Of a stretch of 64,000 bases of DNA, positions 55,368 to 64,000 are shown piece after piece (positions within the stretch are counted from its first letter, which is position 1; every line of letters begins with the position of its first letter). A program made the translations under genes and the position numbers. The notes below the pieces were generated by a model. That model was not told where the DNA came from. It saw only the letters and a program-made list of their open reading frames with translations, and ran no database searches. The DNA comes from Aurantiochytrium sp. KH105 (Eukaryota > Sar > Bigyra > Thraustochytrida > Thraustochytriidae): the NCBI GenBank assembly GCA_003116975.1, contig BGKB01000085.1:1-64000 (forward strand), written 5' to 3'.

Positions 55368-57062
55368 ATGGGCATCTTCACACGAGGCGGCAGCGCGCCC
55401 CGACCTCCGCGCAAGCCGAGCAAGTACAAGGGGTACAACCACGAGGCCGAAGACCACGACGACGACGAGGGTCTGCCAGAATGGTTCGATGAAAACGATG
55501 GAGCTCCTCCTGTGCCGCCACGCTGGTCTCGCGGCGAGCAAGAGCCCCGAACGCGGAGAATGGTCCGTAAAAGCATGGGCAAAACCCATAGGCGTGACGA
55601 GCTCTTGACGCAGAACTCGTCCAGCTTTCGCGAGCGACAGGTGCCGGCTCGTGCTGCAACATCGGGACCAGGATATAGCTGGGAGACTGGCGGGGGTGGA
55701 GGCGGAGGTGGAGGGTCGTACTATGACGACGTCGACGCATCTGCTGGTGCCGATGACTTTGACGACGATGATGGCGATGACGGCTACAGCGCCCCACCAC
55801 CTACTCGTACGCAGCGTGGCGGTGGTGGTGGCGGCGGAGGTGGAGGAGGTTACAGCTGGGAGACCTCCGGCGCATCGAGCAGTGGCGGTGGCAGTGGCGG
55901 TGGCGGTGGCTACAGCTGGGAGACCTCAGCGCCCACTCGAGCCCCCACTTCAGCTCCTGGGGGCTACAGCTGGGAAACCTCGGCGCCCGCTCGACAAGAT
56001 CCCACTCCGGCCTCGAACGAGGGCTCCTCCACCGGGTACAGCTGGGAACAAAGTGGACGTACAGGCGGGGGCATTGTTCGCGCTCCCGAAACAGCAAAAC
56101 CCTCGGCGGCTCCCGCAGCCTGGGCACTCGCACGGCGCTCCAAAAATAGAGGCGGCGCGGGCGCGGGCGCGGGCGCGGGCGCAAGCGCAAGCGCAGCCGC
56201 TGGAGGCAGCCGTACAGGAGGAGACGGCTGGCGTAATCATGGCAATGGTTGGCGTCACGGAGAAAAGCCCAAAGCCGACGCGCACTGGAGGCAAGAGGCC
56301 GCCTCCGAGGACGACGACGACAACCATGACGAGGACGTCCCCACTACCACAGGTGGCTACAGCTGGGAAACAAATGGCACTGGAGGTGGCGCGAGCGCCA
56401 GTGCCGGGGGCTACAGCTGGGAGACCTCCGGTACTGATGCGGCCGATCGAGGTGGTTACAGCTGGGAAGAACCTGCCAAACGGAGGTCAAGTCGCGGCGC
56501 TGCGCTCCTCAAACGCCTCAGTGGGCGTCTTAGCGGTTCACGTGGCGCAATGGTGGCGAGTCCTGGCTCCGGCAGCGACATGGAGTCCTACGCCCAAGGT
56601 GCGGGCTGCTACCTGATCTTCGAGACCAACAGTAATGGCGTTCTCTATGCGCAATGGTCCTCGGATGGATCTGCGCCTGCCAATGCCTGGGCTTACTTTC
56701 GCCCTCAGAAAAAGGTACCTGCTTACAAGTACACGCAGAACAAAGGTCGCATGGACATTCTCAAGATCAGCGGAGATAAAAAGAAGATCTATGACGGCGT
56801 CGCGCAATTCATCAAGGACGCGGTCACCTACCGCGCTACCTTTGTCCCGCTTGACCACAGCGAGATCAAGTTTGATATGTACGGCCTCACCTACGAGCTG
56901 ACCGTCTTTCCGTTCAACCTCGGCCAGGAGTATTCTACCAATCGTCTCGAAGCCGTCGCGGTCGTCCCGCACTCCAGTCTCGCCTATGAGGGCATCACGA
57001 AGACCAGTCGCGGTTATTTTCTCTCTACGGGCAACAAGGCTGGTGTCTCGTCTGCCATGTGA
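55368..57062 (+). CDS. Repeat protein with eight GYSWE(T) motifs and a C-terminal globular domain
   Basis: Frame of 564 aa from ATG 55368. Residues 1-95 are basic and acidic mixed (SKYKGYNHEAEDHDDDEGLPEWFDENDG). Eight copies of GYSWE(T/Q/E) follow between about residues 101 and 367, separated by Gly, Ser/Ala/Pro or acidic linkers of varied length (for example GGYSWETSAPTRAPTSAPGG). A basic patch (KRRSSRGAALLKRLSGRLSGSRG) leads to a C-terminal domain of about 170 residues (SYAQGAGCYLIFETNSNGVLYAQWSSDGS..., YKYTQNKGRMDILKISGDKKKIYDGVAQFIKDAVTYRATFVPLDHSEIKF) with alternating beta/helix pattern. I do not recognise this domain. The repeats look like multivalent short linear motifs or a phase-separating aromatic-in-glycine tract (inference). 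Confidence 0.85.
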   Translation: MGIFTRGGSAPRPPRKPSKYKGYNHEAEDHDDDEGLPEWFDENDGAPPVPPRWSRGEQEPRTRRMVRKSMGKTHRRDELLTQNSSSFRERQVPARAATSGPGYSWETGGGGGGGGGSYYDDVDASAGADDFDDDDGDDGYSAPPPTRTQRGGGGGGGGGGGYSWETSGASSSGGGSGGGGGYSWETSAPTRAPTSAPGGYSWETSAPARQDPTPASNEGSSTGYSWEQSGRTGGGIVRAPETAKPSAAPAAWALARRSKNRGGAGAGAGAGASASAAAGGSRTGGDGWRNHGNGWRHGEKPKADAHWRQEAASEDDDDNHDEDVPTTTGGYSWETNGTGGGASASAGGYSWETSGTDAADRGGYSWEEPAKRRSSRGAALLKRLSGRLSGSRGAMVASPGSGSDMESYAQGAGCYLIFETNSNGVLYAQWSSDGSAPANAWAYFRPQKKVPAYKYTQNKGRMDILKISGDKKKIYDGVAQFIKDAVTYRATFVPLDHSEIKFDMYGLTYELTVFPFNLGQEYSTNRLEAVAVVPHSSLAYEGITKTSRGYFLSTGNKAGVSSAM

Positions 57063-57744
57063 TCTGTGGTGCGCCTTTACTTACGTTTCCCTCCAAAGGG
57101 CTCCATACCTCTACTCCATTCCTATTCCTTTTTCCGCTGACACAATCGGTGAATATGTTATCTTTCGTTGTTTTATCTTTCTTTGTTTGCTCTGTAAATG
57201 TCAGTGATAGCCTTCTACGTCAGCCGTGCGATCTCTCAGGGGCACAGTGCTTTGCTGTATGGCTCCACATAGAAGAAAGGATTTGGCTCGTGTTTCTTCT
57301 GGTTCCTAAGAAAGATGCATCATTCTGGCGCCACTTGCCAGAAGCGATGGAGAGGAAAAATGAAAGAGGATAAAGCCCTTTCTAGTAGCTTCACAGAGAA
57401 TCGACAAGAGTACCGTGGCAAAAAAATGCCGACACATTCTATCGACCACTATTTTCGGCCACGAAGAAGAGCGTGAGCATAAACAAGCAGGCTTGGCTTC
57501 GTTGCGCGTTTTTCAACCCCTGGCTCTTCTAAAAAAGAAGACGTTCGTTTGAAGCTGTAAAGACAAGCAGCCAGCCTTCGAGCAAGAGAGAGAGAGAGAC
57601 AGCAGCCCCATTTTCACTCCTATTGCTTCCACATTGATGCCATATGCCTTGCTATCTCATTTTTGCGCGCGCTGTTGTTTTTCTGGCTCACAAATGAGCA
57701 AAGATTCGCGCCGCACATGCATTTTAGATGGGGGGAAAAGAAAA
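57063..57744. other. Spacer between convergent GYSWET-repeat and SmB genes
   Basis: AT-richer 3' flank DNA with no supported gene; an AGAG run lies at 57584-57598. It should contain both genes' polyadenylation sites. Confidence 0.45.
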
Positions 57745-58269
57745 TCACTTGCGCGGTGGAGGCATCATGTTGCCTCCCGGGGGCATCATGCCCGGCGGCA
57801 TCATGCCTGGAGGTGGCATCATGCCTGGTGGCGGCATCATGCTGCCCGGCGCCATAGCGCCAGGCGGTGGCATGCCCTGGCCACGGCCCCCAAATTGCAT
57901 TGGTTGTGCGTGCGCTGCAGTCACAGCCTGCGGTGGGAGAACTCCACGGCCCGCGGCCACAGCACGACCTGCTCCTGGTGCAAGTGAGGTCTTGAGGTCC
58001 TGTTGCGGAGGCGCCTCCACCTGCACGCTAACGACGTTCTCGCCACGCAAAAGGACAAGGCCGAGCGTGCGTTTTTCCTCACGCTCCTCGAGCATTTTGC
58101 TGCCGCGCTTCTTTTTGATCTTGCGATGCTCTTCGCACTCTGCCAGGACCAAGTTCATATGCTTGTCAAAGGCCAAAAAGGTCCCCACCAGCTGCCTCCC
58201 GTCCGTCAGCGTCGCGCGCATCCTCCAGTTGATAAATTGCAGCATCTTGCTGCTCTTGATCATGCTCAT
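57745..58269 (-). CDS. SNRPB: Spliceosomal Sm core protein B (SmB/B')
   Basis: Frame of 174 aa from ATG 58269. Sm1 ([41 protein letters not shown]) and Sm2 ([19 protein letters not shown]) are separated by a Lys/Arg/Glu linker as in SmB. The C-terminal tail is Pro/Met/Gly-rich ([18 protein letters not shown]), the normal SmB tail type but shorter than the human 240-residue protein. SmB is one of seven Sm ring proteins on U1, U2, U4 and U5 snRNAs. Repeated GGCATCATG-like units encode the tail. Its promoter side holds a 216-bp direct repeat. Confidence 0.94.
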   Translation of the reverse strand: MSMIKSSKMLQFINWRMRATLTDGRQLVGTFLAFDKHMNLVLAECEEHRKIKKKRGSKMLEEREEKRTLGLVLLRGENVVSVQVEAPPQQDLKTSLAPGAGRAVAAGRGVLPPQAVTAAHAQPMQFGGRGQGMPPPGAMAPGSMMPPPGMMPPPGMMPPGMMPPGGNMMPPPRK

Positions 58270-58415
58270 GGTGGCTACCGCCGCTCTCTACCGCTGCACC
58301 GCCCGTGCGCCTCTCGCGTCCGCTGAGTCGCCACGCCCGCTGCAAGTGCTCTGCCTTGCGCTGCGCGCCCTTCGCCCGCGCACCAGCCGCCGCAGCCGCG
58401 ATTCGACCTTTGCTC

Positions 58416-58847
58416 GCAACGAAGCCACTCACCATCAAGTCATCCTCCCCCATAGTAGGCCCTATGGGCCTCGGCATGGCATGGGCCCCGAAAAACAGAA
58501 TAAAAGGGGAAGGAGGTCAAACAAAGCCAATCTCTCGAGTTGTTTTCTTCAAAATTGCACTCTTTTCTCTCCTTGTCGTAGCTCTTGTGGCGTGCTCTTT
58601 CAACCCCGAACTTCATACCATGATACAAGCAGCAACGAAGCCACTCACCATCAAGTCACGTCACTCCAGTTCATTTTTACGGATACCGATAAAAGAAGAT
58701 AAAAAAAGGAAAGTCAACGTCAATCTTTGTTTGCTTGCGTCTTGGGTTAGAATATGTAAAAAATCACTCTTTACTCTCCTTGTTGTAGCTCCTGTGGCGC
58801 GTTCTTTTAATTAAATCCCGGGTTTCATACCATAAATATCTTCTTTG
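58416..58847. repeat. 216-bp diverged tandem duplication upstream of SmB
   Basis: Copy 1 (58416-58631) and copy 2 (58632-58847) both begin GCAACGAAGCCACTCACCATCAAGTCA. They also share a CACTCTTT(T/A)CTCTCCTTGT(C/T)GTAGCTC segment followed by GTGGCG and TTCATACCATGATA or TTCATACCATAAATA. Central parts have diverged. The two copies fill most of the 628-base gap between SmB and the LRR gene. Confidence 0.8.
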
Positions 58848-58897
58848 GCCCGTCGCCACCTTGCTCCAGTCCAAAATACAATACAAAATGATCTTTC

Positions 58898-61843
58898 TCA
58901 GGCCCACAAATAAGCTGCACGTGCATCAAGTCGAAAGGGATCGGGCCCAGCAAGGTTGATGGGAACAGCGTCGCTCGCGTCCTCCTCGTCCATGTCTTCG
59001 TCATTGCTAACTTGTGCAGAGACGTGCAAAAGTCGAGTATATGTGGAGCGCAAGGTCAAGAGCTGGCGTGTGCGCATCCGCTGCAGAACGTGAGCCGGGA
59101 AACGAACCCACAAAGAAAGCGTGTCACCCACAAAAACGTCCAGTGTGCGAAGACTGACGCGATAGTGCGCATAACTCATGTCCTCCACGTCTTGACCAGC
59201 AGGGAGTCTCGCCGAGTCTTCATCACCAGAGAGCGCCGTGCTTGCAGTACCGTTTTTGGTAATGCGCCACTGCACCCCAATAGTGCCTCCGTTTGGCGCG
59301 CGACGGTCACGCAGAGGCTCGCCAGAACCCACTTTTTCGATGCGCATATCCCATGCCAGCTGTAATTCGCCGCCGCGCACGCCTGCATGCACGTAGAAAT
59401 CGTGGACCCGCAAAAAAGCATTGGCCGTGTTACGACCATCAATGAGTACCGAAGACTCGAACTCCCAGCTCCGATCCTGAAGCAAGCGGATGCAACGACC
59501 CGCCTCTTCCGTCGAGTCCGTCTTTTCTTCGTCTCTGGCAGATTCGCCTTTTGCTTCCGTGAGACGAGCATCCGCACCTTCGACCGTAGCTTGGACAGAG
59601 AGACTCTGGACATAACATCCTTTCCAAGAACTGGTTCCCTCGGCCGGCTCGGGCCGAACCTCGAGAATGAGCTTGTCGCCGCTTTGCCATTCAACTGTAT
59701 CAACCTCGTAGCGCATCCAGGACCGTTGACGCTCCCCGCGCTTTTTCGCAGCGACAAGCCGCCCGCATGCATGACTGTCACCGGCACAACAGACCTCAAT
59801 GGATGGATCTCCGACAGCCTGAACGCGGCGCTCGCGCATCACGCGCCACTCAAGAGGAGGGTCGGTCTCCCACACAACGCGAAGAGACCGAACTGTGCCG
59901 AGTCCCGGAGGCAGTGAAAAGGTGCACAAGTCGACCGATGCTGCCGTTGGCGACGCGAGCAGCTGTGCTAGTTGCGTTCGTTCTGACATGGCATAAAGCT
60001 CAATCGTCCCACTCGAACGCTTCACCTTATCGTCCAGAACCCCCGTTTCATGTCGCGCGTCGGCTCGGTCATGACGTAGCGCCTCAAGCAACCGTCTCTT
60101 GATGCCTACAGAGAAGAGCAAATGCTCTGGCGGACCCAGTGAAACAAGACTTGGAGTTTCTTTGACGGCCTTGCACAGCACTTCAGCTCCTCGCTGCGTA
60201 GTCTCGAGGTCGGCCCTGTAGAACTTGTTGCGTGCCAGATTAAGTTCGTTTATTGGCGCCTCCGTCTCCGTTAGCGCGCGCGCCAAGCGGCCTGCGCACG
60301 CATCCGTGAGCTCGTTTGCGGCGAGATTAACACGTTTGAGCGTAAAGCTTGACGCAATTGCTTTGGCAAGCCATGAGGCACCAAGCGCGCCGATGCCGTT
60401 CATGCGCAGCACAAGCTCTTCGAGCAAATGAAAGCTTTCGCGCGAGGCTTCTCGGAGCTTTGATTGATATCGGGAAGCATGAACGTCGGCCCCGCGCATC
60501 AGCGCGTCTGCGCGAATCATCGCCTTGGACAAAATCACGGCACCCTGCGAGCCGATAAAGGCCATGCTAAGATTCAGAACGCGCAAATACGCCTTGGAGA
60601 CTCCCTCCGAGGCAAGAGCTACAAGAGCTGCTTTGGGCAAAGAGCGCTGCACAAGACCCAAGGCGGTGATGCTACAGTGCGCAGACATGATGCGGGAAAC
60701 AAAGGTTGCCGTGCTTCCTCGCTTTGTCATGGACGCGCGATCGTTTCTTGGATCTCGCAAGGAAATCACCAGCCGCGAAAGCACATTTCGTGCCTCGCCA
60801 AAGAGCTCGCCAAGAACTTTGCCGGCCGCAGGGTCTTCGGCAAAGAGGTTCTCGCTCAGATCGAGCGACTTGAGTGTCTCGTTGCGAAGCAATGCTCTTC
60901 CCACGGTCTGTGCACCGGCGAGCCGGAGACGATTGTCGCGTAGGGAAAGCTCCTCGAGTCCGGAGCCCCGCTGCGCCAAAATTTGGGCCACGAGCCCCGC
61001 ACAGCTGTCCGCGAGAGCATTGCTACTCAGATCAAGCACACGGAGATGAGGAAGATGCACGAGGGCCTTCCCAAGCTGCGCGAGCATGAGATCATTCACT
61101 CCTTGACCATTGAGGTGCAAACTCGCCAGATTGACAAGAGATTCTGTGTCGCTGAGATCGAGCTTGCGTCCAGCAGTGTCCGTGTATGTCCCCAGCGTGT
61201 AGTCAGCTTCCCCATCAGATGTGTCTTCATCGTCCCAGCTCTCCGTGCTTTCCTCAGAGTCGTTACCGAGATCGTTATCCTCTTTTTCTCGCAAATGACG
61301 CGGTTTCGAGGATCCTTTATATTTTCTCGACCGTCGGGTTGTCTTTTGTTCGACATTTCCGTCCCGATTCTCGAGGGTGCTACGCATTACTTGTAATTCA
61401 CGTTCCTTTTCTTGCAGCTGCATTTCCATCAGCTGGCGTTCTTTCTCTACAATTGCTTGCACCTCTGCGAGGAGTTCAGGACTCTCAAGTGTGGTTTTCA
61501 AGTGTGAACCCTTTGCTTGATTTTCGCTTTGATCTTCGGTAACTCTGCGAGGACTTGGTTGCTCGTGACGTTTCGAGGCAAGGCTATTCGGCGAGCCTCG
61601 ACGAGCCACACGAGGCGACGAACTAGCTTGCTGTTTCGTACCAGGTCTTGCGGAGACACCTTGGTTTTTTTGCTCGTGTCTTTTAGCGCTCTCTCGAAGA
61701 CGCGCCGCGGCTGCTGACAACGGACTGAGGTCGCCATCGTTGTGCACGCTCTCAGTCGCGCGATCGCCATGGCCTTTGGTCCTTGATTTTGCGCTCCGTG
61801 GTCGTGAGCCCGCAACACGGCGTCTCGTGGGAGGTCGCATCAT
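58898..61843 (-). CDS. Large LRR protein with novel C-terminal domain(s)
   Basis: I start at ATG 61843 (981 aa); the frame is open 46 codons further but from a TTG. The N-terminal 180 residues are basic and Ser-rich, with a short coiled coil (VQAIVEKERQLMEMQLQEKERELQVM) and an acidic patch. Ribonuclease-inhibitor-type LRRs span about 240-590 (LPHLRVLDLSSNALADSCAGLVAQIL, LEELSLRDNRLRLAGAQTVGRALL, LKSLDLSENLF, NELNLARNKF). The last 340 residues are rich in beta pattern (LRVVWETDPPLEW, AFLRVHDFYVHAGVRGGELQLAWDMRIEKV) and not recognised; one stretch resembles a carbohydrate- or ligand-binding sandwich only loosely. No signal peptide is seen, so it is probably intracellular. It is unrelated in repeat layout to the multi-exon LRR gene at the left. 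Confidence 0.8.
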   Translation of the reverse strand: MMRPPTRRRVAGSRPRSAKSRTKGHGDRATESVHNDGDLSPLSAAAARLRESAKRHEQKNQGVSARPGTKQQASSSPRVARRGSPNSLASKRHEQPSPRRVTEDQSENQAKGSHLKTTLESPELLAEVQAIVEKERQLMEMQLQEKERELQVMRSTLENRDGNVEQKTTRRSRKYKGSSKPRHLREKEDNDLGNDSEESTESWDDEDTSDGEADYTLGTYTDTAGRKLDLSDTESLVNLASLHLNGQGVNDLMLAQLGKALVHLPHLRVLDLSSNALADSCAGLVAQILAQRGSGLEELSLRDNRLRLAGAQTVGRALLRNETLKSLDLSENLFAEDPAAGKVLGELFGEARNVLSRLVISLRDPRNDRASMTKRGSTATFVSRIMSAHCSITALGLVQRSLPKAALVALASEGVSKAYLRVLNLSMAFIGSQGAVILSKAMIRADALMRGADVHASRYQSKLREASRESFHLLEELVLRMNGIGALGASWLAKAIASSFTLKRVNLAANELTDACAGRLARALTETEAPINELNLARNKFYRADLETTQRGAEVLCKAVKETPSLVSLGPPEHLLFSVGIKRRLLEALRHDRADARHETGVLDDKVKRSSGTIELYAMSERTQLAQLLASPTAASVDLCTFSLPPGLGTVRSLRVVWETDPPLEWRVMRERRVQAVGDPSIEVCCAGDSHACGRLVAAKKRGERQRSWMRYEVDTVEWQSGDKLILEVRPEPAEGTSSWKGCYVQSLSVQATVEGADARLTEAKGESARDEEKTDSTEEAGRCIRLLQDRSWEFESSVLIDGRNTANAFLRVHDFYVHAGVRGGELQLAWDMRIEKVGSGEPLRDRRAPNGGTIGVQWRITKNGTASTALSGDEDSARLPAGQDVEDMSYAHYRVSLRTLDVFVGDTLSLWVRFPAHVLQRMRTRQLLTLRSTYTRLLHVSAQVSNDEDMDEEDASDAVPINLAGPDPFRLDARAAYLWA

Positions 61844-62386
61844 CTTCACCTTTGCTGCCAGCTCACTCTCTCTTGCCTTTCTTTTACGTTGCGCACTGCA
61901 GATTGAATGAATGCTTATCCGTGTCACCCAGCCCTCGTGCGCACAGCAGTCTTGCTGCCTGTGCGCGCTAGCTGCACGCAAGAAGCTGCCAAACTTGGTG
62001 CGCGGGATCGTTTGCCAAGATGGACAACTTGAATACGACTAGTAAAAGAAAGTGGCTCAACGGCCCGCAAGACCAATAGACTCGGACAGACAAAAGGTGT
62101 CCCGCCATCGGAAAGAGAAGGACGAGCCTAGCCCAGGTTTACCTTGACCGTTCTGTCCGTCAGGCTGTTATACAGGTCGTTTAAGAGAATGCTAGGGTGT
62201 GTGTGTGCGTGAGAGAGAGAGAGAGAGAGAGAGAGATGAAAGAGTTAACCGAAAGACTTGCATGCAGATGAAAGCTACAAATCATTTGCGGTGATTTCTG
62301 ACTTTCATCAGAAACAAAGCGTACGGGACGATACGGAAGTGAAATTCATGAGAATAAAGCATGGGTAGGCTGGCTAACTACTACTA
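61844..62386. other. Spacer between LRR and Ttd14-like genes
   Basis: Promoter side of the minus-strand LRR gene. It carries a GT then GA dinucleotide run at about 62196-62235 and AT-richer 3' flank of the next gene. No gene is seen. Confidence 0.45.
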
Positions 62387-63325
62387 CTACATGGACCGAG
62401 AAGAAGCCGCAGCGGAAGCGGCGGCAATCTGCTGGAGCTCGGCATCGAGCACCTCCTTGAGATGCTCGTACACGCGCGCGAGCTTGGCGTCAAAGTTCTG
62501 AGCATTATCAATGACACGCTGGTGCGGATGGCCGCGGTAGCTATCCAGCACAGCCGAATCAAGACGACGCGCCTCTTCGAGTTCCTCCTCGGTTGCGTCC
62601 GGATGTTTGTCCAAATAAAAGGTTTCCGCACCGTCAGCAGCTGTGACGAGGTGCAAGATGAGATCGTACCTGTCAAGCACAGACAACAGGCCGTTGCGCA
62701 CCCACGAGTTGACATTGAGTACGCGACCCCAGAGCTCCGGGGGCAGAAAGGCGGCCACGTCTGGCAACGCGCGGTCATAGAGAATGATCGAAGGTAGCCT
62801 CGAGGAACGTGCAATGTCCGTAAAGCTGTGCTCCATCTGCAGCTGGAGTTCTAAAAGACGCGATTCAAAGGTGACGAGAGCATCTACGTCGCCGTCCTGA
62901 CCGGGATACACACAGCCGCCGTTCATGAGCAGCGTCGGAACCTCGGGTACCGTGTACACATTCCACCCGTCTTTGTGCAGCTCGGCCGCAAGGAACTCAA
63001 TCGAGGACGCCTTGCCTGCGCACTGGCCTCCCGTGATGACCACCTGAAAGACGGGTGTTTCATTGGGTGCGAAGGGAGCGCTATCGCCGGCAAGTTTGTT
63101 CTGAAGAACCACCTGGCTCTTCTCCCTTGCGCTGGCGTCCAGGTGGTGCCAGGCAGACCACTTGGAGATCTTCCTGCGACGGCTCTCCCGCACAATCACA
63201 TACACGCTCCGTGCCAGCGCCACGGCCGACAGACCTGCGGCACACGCCGCGACGCCCACCGCAAAGGCGTGCCTCTCCTCGCGGCCATACTCGGGCACTC
63301 TCGCCGCCCACTCCATGAACGCCAT
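62387..63325 (-). CDS. Membrane-anchored Ttd14/NadR-like P-loop protein
   Basis: ATG 63325 gives 312 aa. A hydrophobic helix at about residues 19-45 (HAFAVGVAACAAGLSAVALARSVYVIV) is a membrane anchor. The P-loop region reads FQVVITGGQCAGKASSIEFLAAELHKDGWNVYTVPEVPTLLMNGG, the pattern of the NadR-like AAA_28 domain in TRPL-translocation-defect protein 14, where GGxCxGKTS/T is usual. DRALPDVAAFLPPELW and the strand YDLILHLVTAADGAETFY follow family order. Ttd14 binds GTP and phosphoinositide and affects TRPL trafficking in fly photoreceptors; here only the N-terminal nucleotide-binding half is present, without the C-terminal tunnel domain. Ala in place of the usual Ser/Thr after the P-loop lysine may weaken Mg-nucleotide binding, though Ser follows next. 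Confidence 0.75.
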   Translation of the reverse strand: MAFMEWAARVPEYGREERHAFAVGVAACAAGLSAVALARSVYVIVRESRRRKISKWSAWHHLDASAREKSQVVLQNKLAGDSAPFAPNETPVFQVVITGGQCAGKASSIEFLAAELHKDGWNVYTVPEVPTLLMNGGCVYPGQDGDVDALVTFESRLLELQLQMEHSFTDIARSSRLPSIILYDRALPDVAAFLPPELWGRVLNVNSWVRNGLLSVLDRYDLILHLVTAADGAETFYLDKHPDATEEELEEARRLDSAVLDSYRGHPHQRVIDNAQNFDAKLARVYEHLKEVLDAELQQIAAASAAASSRSM

Positions 63326-64000
63326 CACCCACCTCCTCCGGCCGCTGGCCCCGCCCGCGCAGAGCCGAGGGGGGCGGGGGACGGGGCCTCCGCGCGACCG
63401 CTCTGCCGCGCCCGCGCCGCTGCCGGCCTCCTCCTCGCGCGCCGCGCCGCCAGAAGCTGCTCCCTGCCCGCGCTGCCCGGCTCGCTCGCGATATGCCGCT
63501 CTGCCTGGCCCCTCGAGACCTCCTCCTTGTAGGCCCCGCTACCACTCGACTACCTGGCCGGCGTGCATGCCTGCCTGCCTGCTGTGCGCGGCGCAGCTAC
63601 GTGCGGACGCCGAAGCCGCCCCAGCGCCCCGGCCAGCGACGCCGCGCCCTGACCCCGACCTGACTGGCGGCCAGCGAGCGAGCCACGTGCCGCACGGAAC
63701 GTCGGGTCCGAGCGCGAGACGGGGAGAAAGGAGGTCTGCTCGCATAAATCGTCCCGGTTCTTGCTTGCACGAGATCATTGTGGCGCCGTAAAAAAGCACA
63801 GATTATTCAATACAGCACAGCACAACACAGCCAGCACCGTGGCAGCATGCGAGCGCATCTGCTAAAGAGGGCCAGCCCTGATCTGATCTGCTTACCCGTA
63901 TTCACGAGCATGCGGCTCTCGTGCCTCCGCGTGGATGGAGTAGTAAACGTATACACTGGTTTTCATGCAACATTCGGGCTCTCGTGGCTGCGCAGCGCCT
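63326..64000. other. Right-edge GC-rich flank
   Basis: Presumed promoter of the Ttd14-like gene; CACAGCACAGCAC-type short repeats lie near 63808-63835. Frames here are composition artefacts and no gene is supported before the window ends. Confidence 0.4.

Overview
The window looks like nuclear DNA of a GC-rich, intron-poor unicellular eukaryote. The evidence is GT-AG introns with GTAAGT or GTACGT donors, an Sm core protein, CWC22, a cytosolic ribosomal protein uL24/RPL26 with a four-codon first exon, EIPR1, a ZIP transporter, ribonuclease-inhibitor-type LRRs and NACHT/WD40 proteins. Long low-complexity GC-rich intergenic DNA, mostly single-exon genes, a bacterial-type PurB adenylosuccinate lyase and NhaC-type antiporters would fit a thraustochytrid or other stramenopile. 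That placement is inference and was not tested.

Left part (1-18.3 kb): a Helitron-like replicase N-terminal fragment runs off the left edge on the minus strand. A ten-blade WD40 gene of nearly identical 120-bp repeats follows. Next come about 5 kb of composite degenerate repeats and GC-rich DNA. Then there is a seven-exon gene for a LRR-ankyrin-kinase-RING/RBR-like protein. Its five LRRs lie on five symmetric 84-nt exons, each embedded in a repeated exon-intron cassette. A large minus-strand TIR-like/NACHT/WD40 (NLR-type) gene follows. Together these look like a locus of fast-evolving receptor or signalling genes, and this is the most unusual part of the window.

Middle part (18.3-38.7 kb): a small hypothetical gene, a Nudix hydrolase, and two head-to-tail paralogous NhaC-type Na+/H+ antiporters with signal peptides. 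They are separated by long GC-rich, microsatellite-rich spacers that hold an 88-bp tandem array, a perfect 22-bp palindrome, an array of eight AGCATGGGACTA-like words and a 32-bp minisatellite.

Right part (38.7-64 kb) is compact housekeeping DNA: adenylosuccinate lyase, an FKBP-TPR protein, and a ZIP metal transporter head to head with a CobW-type zinc GTPase (a likely zinc-homeostasis pair). After these come EIPR1 (endosome/EARP partner), CWC22 (spliceosome), RPL26, a Cys-motif hypothetical, a protein with eight GYSWE(T) repeats, SmB, a large LRR protein and a membrane-anchored Ttd14/NadR-like P-loop protein.

I saw no convincing tRNA, rRNA, CRISPR or virus-like element. Several gene ends are refined from reading splice sites and in-frame ATGs by eye. 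They remain predictions without transcript data.
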